From Rotaria sp. Silwood1 (taxonomy: Eukaryota > Rotifera > Eurotatoria > Philodinida > Philodinidae), in the NCBI GenBank assembly GCA_905250075.1, contig CAJNOP010000308.1, forward strand, positions 30,533 through 94,532: a stretch of DNA of 64,000 nt. The letters are read 5' to 3'. The notes beneath the pieces were generated by a model that did no database searches, was not told where the DNA came from, and worked only from the letters and a program-made list of their open reading frames with translations. The translations under genes and the position numbers were made by a program. Shown here piece after piece: positions 12,334 to 23,946 of this stretch (position 1 is its first letter; every line of letters starts with the position of its first letter).

Positions 12334-12905
12334 AGCAACAAAATGATGCTGTTTTAACGGTTTACAGTAAAAAAAGAACACTAAAAAAAGCTTTGAAAAA
12401 CGTGTTTAAAGTACGAATTGAATCAACTCACGTGTTTAAACGTTTTACAACAGTAAAAACACTGGTTTAACGCGTTTTAAAGCTCTTATAACCGGTTTTT
12501 GTCCTGCTGAGCACACCCACATCCTTATTCTTATTTCTTGATTGTCCGATTTTCGTTGTGTTTCATGATGTTGGTTTAACATATCTGAATGATTGTGAAG
12601 AACAGAATTACTGATAGTGCCCATGGAGTAAAATATTGAAGGAAACGGACTGCGTAACGCGTTTCCGAGGTTATAGCATGCGTTTCGCAACGTTTTTGCA
12701 ATATAGGACGCGTTTCGCAGCATTCTTACTTACAAAAAATGCGTTTTGCCACAGTCGTTTTTTGAAACGATCCGAAACGCTTTTTTTAAGATTGCGTTTC
12801 GAGGCGTTTCTGAATTAAAATGCTGTCGAACGCACTTTTGTCGACAGGTGACGCGTTCCACAGATACAAATTGGGGGAAACGTAAAACGCGTTTCTTTTT
12901 CAAAT
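12334..12905. repeat. Cluster of AACGCGTTT-type motifs
   Basis: Degenerate copies of the palindrome AACGCGTTT and relatives (GCGTTTCGC, ACGCGTTTCG, AAACGTGTTT) recur every 20-60 bases, for example near 12471, 12656, 12708, 12775 and 12886. There is no fixed period and no gene. The open frames here are by-products of the motif. A similar cluster lies at 15498-15640. Confidence 0.55.
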
Positions 12906-13300
12906 GTGTGTTGCATTGTTTTTGCTTGGAATGATGCAAAATATATCCATTCTGCATACAGAAACTTGCAGAAATTCACCAACACAAAGCATAGGAGTTA
13001 AGCAAAGTAAATTCTTTAAAATTACTTTGGAAATGATATGAAATAGCACTTGAAAGTTTTGCTCCTTGCACTACTTTTGTACGTGAAAATCATGACCAAG
13101 GATTTTATGAAGGCAAGACTAAAATCAAAGTCTTGGAAATTTTTAGGCTGCTAGGCTGTTATCTAGACCTAATTCGAAGTTAGACTAATGTAAAACATCA
13201 AAGTGTAACAAAAAATATATTCTTCTTACTTAAAAACTCATTTCACCACGTTTTTATTGAAAGAAAACGTGTTTCGTAAGGTTTACTTAAGAATTTTTTT

Positions 13301-13501
13301 CGACTTGTCCACGGAGGGAGATGATTCCGTCACGCTCGTTTGTAATGAATGAGAAGTTACAGACAAATTTGCAGTGTCTCATTTTGACAAGCACAATTTT
13401 TTGTCCAAGATTGCAAATGCATCGAATTCTAGAGATCGAGTCATTTGTATGAAATAAAACAAATAAAGCGTGACGGAATCACGTTTTACGTGGACAGGTC
13501 G
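13301..13501. mobile_element. Small MITE-like element with inverted ends
   Basis: The left end CGACTTGTCCACG and an inner GATTCCGTCACGCT are mirrored at the right by AGCGTGACGGAATC and CGTGGACAGGTCG. The element is about 200 bp with roughly 35-bp imperfect inverted ends. No target duplication is certain. Non-coding. Confidence 0.65.
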
Positions 13502-14291
13502 TTTCAAGTATTGAGCATTTCGAAGAGATTTAGTAAAGACTGATACTAACATAATTAGTATAGTAACTCTCTTTGGTTATTTGTGAACAAAAGAATTATC
13601 GTGTTATCTACAATTTGAATAAATATTAGTTTGAGTTCATACTCGAACTAATTGATAATAACTAATGATACTGTGTACAATACTAGTAAACATGATTTTA
13701 GTATGTACATTGTTGAAGTAAGAGTGACTTTTTAATAAAAGAGATTCGATTTACAAAAGAAAACTCCTTTCATTTATTGATGTAATTGGATAAAACGATG
13801 ACGGATTTACATTTACAAAAATCTATTAATCAAGAAAATAAATAGAAGATTAAATTTTAAATTTTTTAAAATTTATATATAAGAAATTTAATTTTTTATA
13901 TATTAAATACAGTGTAAATCGATTAAATTCGTTTCTATTGTGTATCTAAATTTAAATCTGAAAGAGTTTAAATAAAAAATGTATCAAGAAAAGACCACAC
14001 TCGTAATTGGACATAGGCACCAAAGAAATGATAATTTTTAATTCAGTGGAATGGAAACTGAAAATCTAATTTAGTAAGTTTACGCGGGACTCTAAATGAC
14101 AGTAGAATAAACACTTGTATCGTTAGATTATTTTAGTTGAACGGTTTGTATACATGTCTTATACTCCTATGTTCTCGTGTTCGAATCCGTGTCTTGACTG
14201 CATCAAAATTCATGTAAGTTATAGTTCTAAAGGCCTATGAAAAAATGTAAACGAATACATAAATTGTACCTGCAATTCAAGATCTATGAAG
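13502..14291. other. Non-coding spacer between two transposons
   Basis: AT-rich DNA with no gene. A tRNA B-box-like GTTCGAATCC at about 14180 has no pairing T-stem and was rejected as a tRNA. Confidence 0.5.
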
Positions 14292-15431
14292 TAGTGTCCT
14301 GCGGGAACGACTTTTTTCCCTAATTTTCCCATTCCCATTCCCATTCCCATGGGAATGGGAATTCCCATTTAGACTTAGGGAATGGGAACATGGGAATGGG
14401 AATTCTCATTTAGACTTAGGGAATGGGAACATGGGAATGGGAACAGAATTAAAAATTGACGTTCCCAAAATTCTTTCTATCTTTTTTCAATACACATAAA
14501 AATATTTCTATCTGATAACTGTTTATTTTCAATAACTTTTCTTATTCATATACAATTAACAGAAAAATAACAAATGTGTATCAGCAAAAAATAGACTGCT
14601 TATTGGTTCTTAACCACATCGTAATTTAATCATCACAAATATTGGCATTGGTTAAGCAGGTGTTCCTTCGTGTATGCACTATACATGCAAGCTGGTGTTC
14701 CTTTTCATTAAAAAAGTGTTCCATCGTCTAATAAGAAAATGTATAGTCAACATAGTGTTCATCATATAGGGAGAATATTCCTCTTACGGTAAAGTGTTTC
14801 CCTCCCTTCCCCCAAATAGAAAATAAAAAAAATTATAAATAAATATTAAGGTTATTTACAACAAAAAACAAATGATTTATCAATAATAATCTCAATATTT
14901 ATTTATAACTTTTTTAATTTTCTATTTGGGTGAGGGGAGGGAAACACTTTACTATAAGAGGAACATTCTATATGATGAACACTAGGTTGACTATACATTT
15001 TCTAATTAGACGGTGGAACACTTTTTTAATGAAAAGGGACACCAGCTTGAATGTATATGTATAGTGCATATACGAAGGAACACCTGCTTAACCAATGCCA
15101 ACAAGAGCAACAAAACAGGAAAAGAAAAGAAGTGAAGCACTATGTAACAACGTCGCGATGCGCAAAACGTGATGTCTCGAGAAACTGGTATACATATATG
15201 CCAATGACACTTTCGCATAGATGAATAGAGCCTTGGAAAACCTTATGGGAATTATGGGAATGGGAACGTGGGAATGGGAACAAAAAAAAATTTTTAGGGA
15301 ATGGGAAAAAGGGAATGGGAACAAAAGAAAATTTTTAGGGAATGGGAAAAAGGGAATGGGAACAAAAATTTTTTTTTAGGGAATGGGAATAGGGAATGGG
15401 AATCAGAAAAAGTCGTTCCCGCAGGACACTA
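14292..15431. mobile_element. hAT-like non-autonomous element with GGGAATGGGAA arrays
   Basis: Terminal inverted repeats are TAGTGTCCTGCGGGAACGAC at the left and its exact complement at the right. A perfect 8-bp target duplication CTATGAAG lies at 14284-14291 and 15432-15439. The 1140-bp element has no transposase. Both flanking thirds carry short arrays of GGGAATGGGAA-type units (about 14328-14445 and 15247-15403). The middle third is a separate long inverted repeat (14642-15101). Confidence 0.9.
14642..15101. mobile_element. Fold-back element inside the hAT-like element
   Basis: The ends TTGGCATTGGTTAAGCAGG (left) and its complement (right) open arms of about 200 bp that mirror each other almost throughout. 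Inner parts share CTTTACCGT/ACTATAAG-type and CCCAAATAGAAAAT segments. About 60 bases of AT-rich loop separate the arms. No flanking duplication is seen, so it may be an original part of the larger element instead of a later insertion. Confidence 0.75.
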
Positions 15432-15497
15432 CTATGAAGTCATTGACCATTTTCAATTTATTTTCCATCTAGAATTTACGACACCGCAGTTTGAGAA

Positions 15498-15640
15498 ACG
15501 CTGCGAAATTTTTCACAAAAACAATCGTTACACAGCGTTTGTTTTAGCAGATGTGAAACGCGTCAAACCGGTCAGCATTAACGCGTTTCGCAGCTATGGA
15601 AAAATGCGTTTTCAGAACGCGTTTTTTTCGCAGAAATTTA
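15498..15640. repeat. Second cluster of AACGCGTTT-type motifs
   Basis: GAAACGCTGCG, GAAACGCGTCAAACC, AACGCGTTTCGCAGC and AACGCGTTTTTTTCGC occur within about 140 bases. They continue the pattern of 12334-12905 beyond the intervening transposons. Confidence 0.5.
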
Positions 15641-16006
15641 CACGATGGGTGGGGAACAATATTAAATTTATTTCGAGATCGTCCTAGGATATCCTGCGAT
15701 GTCTTTTATTGATTTGAGCAATGTCGTTCTCCAATTATTACTCCTCTGATTACTCTAGAGCGAGGAAAATGGCAAAAGACAATTACTGATTGATCTCATG
15801 TCTTTCATTTCATGTCAGATGACATGAATTTATGACAATGGATTTTCATGGGCTAATATCATATCACATCCTTGTATTTCAAGATAGATCATCAAAAACA
15901 AAGCTATGCGACACCCACACATACAATAAATTTTAACAGAGATTAATGAAACAAATATCCGCAATTCAGGTCATTTTTGTATATTTATTAGTGTTATTCA
16001 TTTCAA

Positions 16007-17455
16007 TCAAGCAGTATTAATTTTACTTCGAATCCAATTGAGATAGGCACTAGTACGAGTGTAAATACCCGGATGACTTGCGGAAGCACAACCCTCTCCG
16101 AAACTGACCACACCGGAAAGATACCATTGATTATTTGCATTGTACATTAATGGACCACCACTATCACCTTGACAACTATCCTTTCCGCCGATGTTTGGAA
16201 TACCGGCACCGATCTGTCGTCGTACATCGAATACATTTCCATAAGCTTTTTGTGCTTGATTATTCATCACATTGACAGAGACCTGACGGAGTGAGTTGGC
16301 GCTGTTTCCACCTGATGATAGAAGACCCCAGCCAGCCACTGTGACGCGTTGAGATTCCTGAGGATCAGGTCCAGGTAAACAAATTGCATTGACATAGTCA
16401 TTGAATTGTGCCGGTTGTGCAAGACGAATCAATGCAATATCGTGGGCTTCAGTTATTGAATTGTATTGTTCATGGATGAAGATGCGTGACACTCGGAGGT
16501 TTTGTGAGCGCGGTCCGTTGACATTAGTTCGTTGATGTAAACCAGCAATGACTCGAAAATTTGTTGAGTCTATGCAATGTGCAGCCGTAAGTACGTGACG
16601 ATTATCAATCAGTGTACCACCACAGAAATGATCGCCTGATTGCAACGAAACAATCCATGGCCAAGAATGAGCAACGGCTTCGACACCACCAACAATTCGT
16701 TGAGATGATGGAGTAATGGCCTGACGACCACAGGTGTTAGCTGTCATCGGTTTAGTCGTAGCAACCACTGGTGGCATTGTCGGCGTTACAGGTTGTCCAA
16801 TGCTGTTTGTGGGACAACAGTAGCGAACCTTGTAATCAGCGCACAGTTTCGTTTTAAAATTGACGACCTGTTGATTCAAACACAAGAAACCGTCTGTTTT
16901 GGTAAATCGAAAGACGTCACCGGTTTTTGCTGGCTCATCATCAGATAGTGTTCGAACCTAAAAGAAAACTTAGTATTATCATTACGAATTAAAATAAGAA
17001 CCATGCTTGAACCATTCAATTGAAAATGATAGCCCTATCTACGTCCATCATATAATGTCTGAGAGTTAGATAGAATATTATTCTGTCCGTCTGCCACAGT
17101 CTGTAGAGCAGGCTGGCGCTAGGAAAGAGAAGGGAGCGATTGATCACTTTTCTTACTATATACTTCAACACTTATTTTCACTCGTGTTTGACAAAAAGAG
17201 AAGCTTCCATGTGTAGGACATTGAGCCTACTTCGATAGCAATCGGATCAGGACACATGAAACTTGGAAATAGTTGTTGAATATGCTTGGTTACTTCGAAT
17301 TCACCTTGCGACAAATTCGGATCAGATGTATCAAACCACGTTGTCCATTCGTTGTTGTTCGTACAACTATTCTGGGTAAATGATGATGGATCGAACATGG
17401 CTTTACTCATAAGAATACTGAGTGAAGAGAGTAGCATAATTGTTGAAACAAACAT
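16007..17455 (-). CDS. Secreted WxxW-domain trypsin-like serine protease
   Basis: Two exons (17231-17455 and 16007-16957) encode 391 residues. The start is the ATG at 17455 (context ACAATG), followed by a signal peptide (FVSTIMLLSSLSILMSKA). A mucin-type WxxW domain follows: EWTTWFDTSDPNLSQGEFEV in exon 1, then FLCLNQQVVNF and CADYKVRYCC in exon 2. A Pro/Thr linker leads to the S1A protease domain with activation site R|IVGG (163), His202 (TAAHC), Asp248 (DIALI) and Ser341 (GDSGGP). Asp335, six residues before the serine, is the trypsin-type S1 pocket residue, predicting cleavage after Lys/Arg. The triad is complete, so it should be active. The 273-nt intron falls inside the WxxW domain (GAA|GTAGGC to TTTTAG|GTTCG). 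WxxW domains are known from mucins and CILP. The target is unknown. Confidence 0.93.
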
Positions 17456-18758
17456 TGTACTTTGTGCAAGTAAAAACTGCAATGCTTGTGATTTGAGAAT
17501 CAATAACACCACGTGTGAAACTTCGAACTTTTATAAGAACCTCATTAAGCTTTTCAATAAAACAGATGCTTCCTTTTTTTTTTCGTAATTGTCATTGAAA
17601 TATGATCCGATGATTAAAACTAAATATTTGACTTTTCTCTCGAGCCATGATATCAATCAGCAGATAAATATGTGCGCAAGATTCTATCAAAAGTAAATTG
17701 ATGTTTAGAGTGCAAGTGCATTGTAAGCTCTGTGAAAAAGAGAGCCTGTTTTGATAATAACAATGGTCCATTAGATTTTAGTTTGAATTGGATAAGAAAA
17801 GACGAATTCAAGGCGATGTTCGTTTCCTGAATTTTTTTTAATTGTTATTCATATAGTACCTTACTGAAAGATCATCATGGCAATGATAATAAATAGATTT
17901 GTTTTGATCAAACAACTCTTCATCGCCTATTGTAAAATGGCTAAACACTTTGCTGAAATGAGAGTACCACTTTAATAAACAAATGAAACTGTGGTTGTAG
18001 GGTAAAGATACTCGTTTTTCCCACACCGAACAGATCCAAACTTGGAGTTAACTAAGTCTGTATTCGAGTTTTGTCAATTATATTGGGCCTCTTTGATGCA
18101 CATGACCGAACGAACGATCAAGATTTTAACTATTTAATGGCTCTTCGTAGAAATATAGTCATTCTAATGCTGAATCGTAGTCGAAATACTATGTATAAGT
18201 AGGCTGACTTCAAGTCTTTTCTATAAAAATTGGATCTGATCCAAAATTAAAGTTCAATATGAATTAGGACACTGCTAGTCTGTCTACCGAATGGTCCAGT
18301 CTGATCGGTAAGGAAAACAATCTATCAGTTGCAAGTCTGGAACGAGGGACTGATGTCTTGTGAAAGTGGATATTGATTAGAGCTTCGGAATCTTTAGAAT
18401 ACGATAGTATTAAAATGTATTCGAATACTTAGTTGCATGGAACAAAGTTCATAAACGGTAATCAATGCAATCTCGATTCGCTTTAGGACTGTGGCCATGA
18501 TTGTAAAGAAGTCATATACACCCGTTTACTACAACAAGAATACTGGGTGGTTTGTTTTGTCAAATAAACAAAGTTTACATCGAAACTAACATATCGTTTA
18601 TTTGTCTCGTTCTATTCTTTTCTGCTAAGGGGGTAGGTATGGGTGCTTGCTAATTTGCACTGAGCAAACGAAAGAAAAAAAAATGAGAGATAATGAAAAC
18701 AAAAGAATAAATAAAGTTATCAGCTTCACTTGTGAAGCTGGAAAGCCAACAGTAAGGT
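17456..18758. other. Intergenic between divergent genes, no gene seen
   Basis: Holds the promoter regions of the protease (-) and the methyltransferase (+). No clear TATA or repeat was identified. Confidence 0.4.
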
Positions 18759-21700
18759 ATGACGCACACACTATTTGACCGGCAAGGACATGCTAATAAA
18801 TACCTACTCTATCGGCAATCTTATCCATCGGACCTCTACAGTCGTATTCGGGAGTTTTATTTCGATGGTCAACTGGAACAAAACAAAATTCCTCTGGCGC
18901 TTGATATAGCTTGTGGCAGTGGCCAAGCAACTGTGGATATCAGCAAGTAAATTTTTAATTTTGGATATACCACATGTGTCTAAATCATTGTGTCAATTAT
19001 TAGGCTGTTGATTATCTGATTGCAGAACTTGATTTCTAATCAATAATAAGAGCACGGTTTTAATGCGATGATAATTTGATTATTCAGTATAAAAAGACAA
19101 ATTCATGTAGTTTGAATTGATTAAAGCAGATTCATATAAAATAAATCTGCTCTTTTATATTAGATAATTGGACTAAAACCGAGCCGTTGTAAACGATAAG
19201 GAGTTAATTTTTCGGTTTCTTACACGAGATTTAGTTAAAATGATGCCATGTTACCTCCTACGGTCAATTTTTCAGAGCTTCCTAAAATTCAACCACTGAA
19301 AGGCAACTAGTATGAACACTTACTATAAGGATGCTAGGCAAATGTTAACTTTAATATATTAATATTTATAAAAAGTTTTTGAAATTCATAGTGTTTTTTT
19401 TAAACTGTTGCGACTAATTGAAGTCCTGGTCTTACAAATTCGTATTCAATAAGTTTTACTAATTTGGAAAGTAGAACATGACAAGATGACGAAACCAAGA
19501 AATAACTCACAAAAAACCGAGTAGAATGTCATACAGAATAACTCAATCCATCATTTTGATCCATATATCACTAGAAATAAGAGCCAGTGTTGTTACAACA
19601 AATTTTGAATAAAGACGATTTAGTTTTTAAGAAATATCTCAAGCAGTTTCAGATGAGAAATAAGATGTGGAAACAAAATTTTAACAATCTATAGTTTATA
19701 AAGTACTCAACAATCTGGCTTCAACGAGTGTTTTTATTTGCTGCTTCGTTACTTTTCTACTGCGATTTGGCATGAACTTCTTACATTTAAAAGAAAGCCA
19801 TTTACGAGAAAGAGTGCAATATCCTTGATTTTTCTCATACATACTTTGATTGATCTAAGAGTAATTTTTTCTTTGACAATATCAACACAATTAAATTGTC
19901 TTTTCTTTGTTCAGGACATTTTCTCATTATGATTAATGATCCTCTGAGAGATTTTCACGTGGTTTAGTGCATCTATTTAATTGATAACAAAGTTTTTTCA
20001 TAGAAAAAAGCATATAGAAAGGCCATGCGATTTAGTCGAAGTTACCACTTAGAGTGTTCATCTCAACCGTTCGAAAGGGCTCTGAAGAAAAGCCAGGAAA
20101 CCTTTAGAAGAATTTTACTTCCTGAGGTCCTATAATCTCCTAACCATGCGAACAATTTTCTCTGTATAAAACTATTTTGAACTTATTGGCATGCACTTAA
20201 TCTCATTTGTAGCACCAATGTATCGTATTTGCAGTCAGTTATAAGCCGCTTGAATAGAATAAACTATCTCTAACTATATGAAATTCCAGGAACATAAGTG
20301 ATGGCACTTTAAGCTTGAAATGTCAATCTTTTGCGTTTAAGATTTTCAATGGGAAAAAGTAAACATCCTATAAATCTGACTAGTCAATTGAACTGATATT
20401 TTTGTCTGTAGGTAGACCATGATAAGACTAGGAGAAGTCTGTACCGATTCGTCACAATCTACTCTCTTCTCCAATTTATTACAGTCTTACTGAACTTCTT
20501 GCCTCTGAGACTGTATTAGTTAAAAACAACGAATTACAATATTTCTACCTGAAATTTTGATTGTAAAAACACTGAGCTTGCTTATCTTTCTTCGTGGCAC
20601 ATGACTGTTCTTGGATATTCAGTATCTAAAGATGGTTAGATCTTTTAGTGCCTAAATTTTCAGGGCCTTCTGATCTTCGTGAAATTCACCGACGAGCATA
20701 ATTTTAAGTGGAAATTTCGTAATTCGATTTTTTCACAACTACGTTGTCACATATAATTTTTCAAAAACAGCACTATTCGGTAGATACAATATCAAACATT
20801 GATGTTTTGAAAGTTTAATATGTCGGCAACTTACTACTCCAGAAATGATGACGCTTCATAGATGAGCTAGTTATAGCAAGACCTTCATGTTGATAAAGCT
20901 TTAGATTAAAATTCGAAGACATAAAAACGAACACTTTGGAGATTATTCCAATCTACTGGTTCCCTACATATAGGCATAATATGAAGGGAAACAGAACGAA
21001 TCACTCGAAAGTATTTTTCCGTGAAGCTTACAGATTGTTAAATATGATGCGAAAATGAAAGCTTCATATGGAGAAGTTCCATTATTAGTGCATAGTAGCC
21101 AAATGGTAGATATGAGCACTCTTATTCGTCTGCTCAAATTCAAACAAATAGATTCAGATAATCTCTCGTAGTTTTGTTAGAGCATTTTGTTGTTAAGACA
21201 GCCAACGTACTATCGTGTTCGCACTAATAATGGTAGTTTATAAAAAAAACTTATGACAATCATTTCGATACATCTGGTAACTCGTAGAAAAAAATAATGA
21301 TTTTGTACACAGGTATTGTGATCGAGTGATTGGTATTGATGTAAGTGCCAATCAAATTGCACACGCGATACAGAAGGACAACGTGGAATATCGATGTCAG
21401 AAAGCAGAAGACTTAACTTTCCTCGAGGATAATTCCGTGGATTTGGTTACAATTGCTACGGGTCTGCATTGGTTGGATATCGATCAATTTGTCAGTGAAG
21501 TTCGACGTGTACTTAAGCCACATACAGGAGTTTTTGCTGTATGGACCTATGCGACATTGACACTGGATAATGCAAAAGCCGATGCTATATATCATGAATT
21601 GGAACTCGTTGAACTCTATCCTTATTGGAATCCGAGACGATGGCTGGTAGATGATTATTATCGATCACTACTGCCACAATTACCATTTTCATCAACGCGT

Positions 21701-21970
21701 CAAGAATTTACGTTCAATGAATTCCATGAAACAACTCTCAAATATTTTCTGGGATTATTCGAAACGCTTTCAGCTTCGCAAACCTATCGTGAACAGAATG
21801 GTGAAGAAGCATTTCAAACTCTTTTAAATTCGTTTGGCAACAAACTTCGGCAATGTTATCTGAATTCGATAGATCCAACCGAGATTGAAGTACTACCCGA
21901 CTATGAGGACATAAAAATCAAAATTTCATCGTCAATGCGGCTTTATTTGATGCGAAACAATGAAAATTGA
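18759..21970 (+). CDS. SAM-dependent methyltransferase, 2 exons
   Basis: Exons 18759-18946 and 21313-21970 join to a 281-residue class I methyltransferase of the Methyltransf_11 type. Motif I is LALDIACGSGQATVDIS (about 47-62). The second-strand acidic residue is in VIGIDVSANQI. Motif post-II/III is SVDLVTIATGLHWLD, followed by EVRRVLKPHTGVFAVWTY. This arrangement, with HWLD, resembles trans-aconitate-methyltransferase-like and related animal and fungal cytosolic methyltransferases; the substrate is not predictable. The splice AA|GTAAAT to TACACAG|GTATTG keeps the frame (DISKYCDRVIGIDV). The intron of 2366 nt is far longer than others in the window. Confidence 0.9.
18947..21312 (+). other. 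Long intron of the methyltransferase gene
   Basis: 2366 nt between a GTAAAT donor and a TTTTGTACACAG acceptor. No embedded gene on either strand was recognised; the few short open frames lack motifs. No inverted repeat was noticed. Confidence 0.7.
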
Positions 21971-23220
21971 TCTGTGATCAATTAAACAAGAAATAAATCA
22001 TATTCAACTTTGATAATAAACACTGACGATGCTAAACGCTTGTCGAAAATAGCACTTGCATTCGAAAGAACTTCCCACATTGTTATTCATGTTCTTATCG
22101 AGCACACAAAATGCGAGAGACAGAGAGAGAAGATGGAGTGACGAATAAAAGGAAAAAGCTCGAATCAGTCAATCGGCTTTCATCAAATCCGATTCGATAC
22201 TGCCTTTCAGATAAAGAGTTGGAGCGTTGTTCATTGCATTCGTTACGGATTGTACATGGTCCGGATCCACTTTGCATAGAAGCATTTTGTGAATTTTTCG
22301 AAATAACTCATTGGCAAACGTCAGACATAAATGATGATTCTCTATTCATGCATCTCGCCCTTCTCGAAGTCGCCTAGAAACCTTGAAAGATCACAACGAA
22401 AGTAGAGACCTTTACCAAACGGCTCATACACACAAACAAAATAAACCAATCCTAGATAATGAGCCATTTTGATTCGATTTCATTGCCTTTGCAGTAAAGC
22501 TAGCCATGACAATGATCTTCAGACAATCTTCAAGCTGCGAACAAAAAACTGAAGATTCAATTTTCTGATTGGTATTCCGTAATACACTCAATGTATTTTG
22601 ACATCAAGAAACATTGACACGATGGATGTGGGTGTGAGCGGATTAATATGTGAGTCTTTCTTTAGATGTGCCGAACCACAAACCCACATATACACTCAAA
22701 TCCTTAGTACGTGTGTTATAAATATGAGGCGAGGATGCGGGTTCAGATTTGGCTTTTCTTTTTAATCACACTAGTACACCCAGACCCATATCCCATCCGT
22801 ATCACATATACTTTAATGTAATTAAGGTTGTGCTTAGGGTGATGACCATAAATGTAGATATAAAAGCATAAATATTTACTTTGTGCATCATAAATGGTGT
22901 GTTTGAAACCATAAATCTAGAGGAAAAGTATAGGTGTAGAAAAATTTTCAAAAAAAAACTTGTACATACCCTAGGATACGGTGGTGTGGATTCTATACTA
23001 AAAATTTTGATTTTCTCAACATTTTTGCATATTGATTATTTGCTGTGCATTTTACTTCGAAATATCGTCGTTTATGATTACCGAACTCTACACTCATCCG
23101 TAAGACTCTTTTAACTTATGGTTTCCAGTAATAAATAGATAGCAGTTGTTAGCTTCATATGTATAGAACGAAAGAGACAAGCAGTGTCACTGATGTTATG
23201 TGACAGAACGATGAAAAAGA
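21971..23220. other. Intergenic with one TGTGGG array
   Basis: An 88-codon open frame at 22111 with a good ATG context has no recognisable domain and was not called. The rest is AT-rich non-coding DNA. Confidence 0.4.
22624..22698. repeat. Inverted TGTGGG/CCCACA array (degenerate)
   Basis: GGATGTGGGTGTGAG is followed after about 40 bases by ACCACAAACCCACATATACAC. Further C-rich copies (ACACCCAGACCCATATCCC) occur near 22777. Confidence 0.55.
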
Positions 23221-23294
23221 TGACCTTCATGAGACTCGAACCCATACCTTCTGCTATCCGGGCAGATGTCCTAAGCCAATTAGACTACAAGGCG
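23221..23294 (-). pseudogene. tRNA-like relic
   Basis: Read on the minus strand, 74 bases fold close to a tRNA. T8-A9, a D-stem GTCT/GGAC with A14, GG18-19 and A21, a perfect anticodon stem TCTGC/GCAGA, a 4-base variable loop, and a T-arm ATGGG-TTCGAGT-CTCAT are all present. The anticodon loop CCGGATA lacks the universal T33. The acceptor stem pairs at only about five of seven positions. A nominal GGA anticodon does not fit the short variable arm (serine tRNAs have a long one). It is therefore most likely a pseudogene or part of a tRNA-derived repeat. Confidence 0.5.
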
Positions 23295-23946
23295 CATCTT
23301 AATCATCGTTTAGCGTCCAAGTGAATCATCATGGACGCTAACAGCAGTATAACCATTAGTTGCTTAATTTTGTCTAATTTTATTGTTGAGGCGATAAATA
23401 TACAGTTTTTGAGTTATACATGTAGAAGGAATATCAAATATTATGAATTTTTTGTGGTTGAACATCTCCCGTTTTTATAGGTTTTAAAAGATGTGCATTC
23501 AATAAATCGATCTAAGTCAACCAACAACAAGATTGAAGAGAGTACTATAAGGTTGACTCCCTGTCGAAACGACTGAATTCAAACTGAAAAATGCATCATT
23601 TTTTTCGCGATGTTTGATGTTTTCGTGAGCTTCTTTTAATATGTAATTTTAGCATTATTCATAGGCTGGCTCGTTTAAAACTGTTAGACATTTACTTCTG
23701 ATGATTAAGTATTTTTTAGTGATTCGAATTCAACCGTATTGTGTTAATTTGGCATTTTCTTTCAATATGAGTCATTTTTTAATACGCATTATGAGACATT
23801 TTATTTACGCTGGGAAAAAGCCAACATGGCAAAGAGATGGAATAAATCAAAAGAAAATGCTTGCTTCTTCCTTTCTTTTTCTTCTTCATTGTTGTTTTCT
23901 TTCCTCTTGAAGATTAATATTTTTAAAAAGAACGTGGCAGCAAAAA
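23295..23946. other. Intergenic upstream of the TIR gene
   Basis: No gene recognised. An additional 5' exon of the TIR gene could lie here; none was convincing. Confidence 0.35.

Noticed and set aside
12445-12957. Four overlapping open frames of 60-92 codons
   Set aside because: All come from the AACGCGTTT motif cluster on both strands; no protein features.
14160-14210. tRNA B-box-like GTTCGAATCC
   Set aside because: The flanking bases do not form a T-stem and no D-arm or anticodon arm is present.
15301-15687. 128-codon open frame
   Set aside because: It is translation of GGGAATGGGAA arrays and the transposon end followed by AACGCGTTT-type DNA.
22111-22377. 88-codon open frame with a good ATG context
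   Set aside because: No domain, no splice partners and overlapping open frames on the other strand; could be chance.
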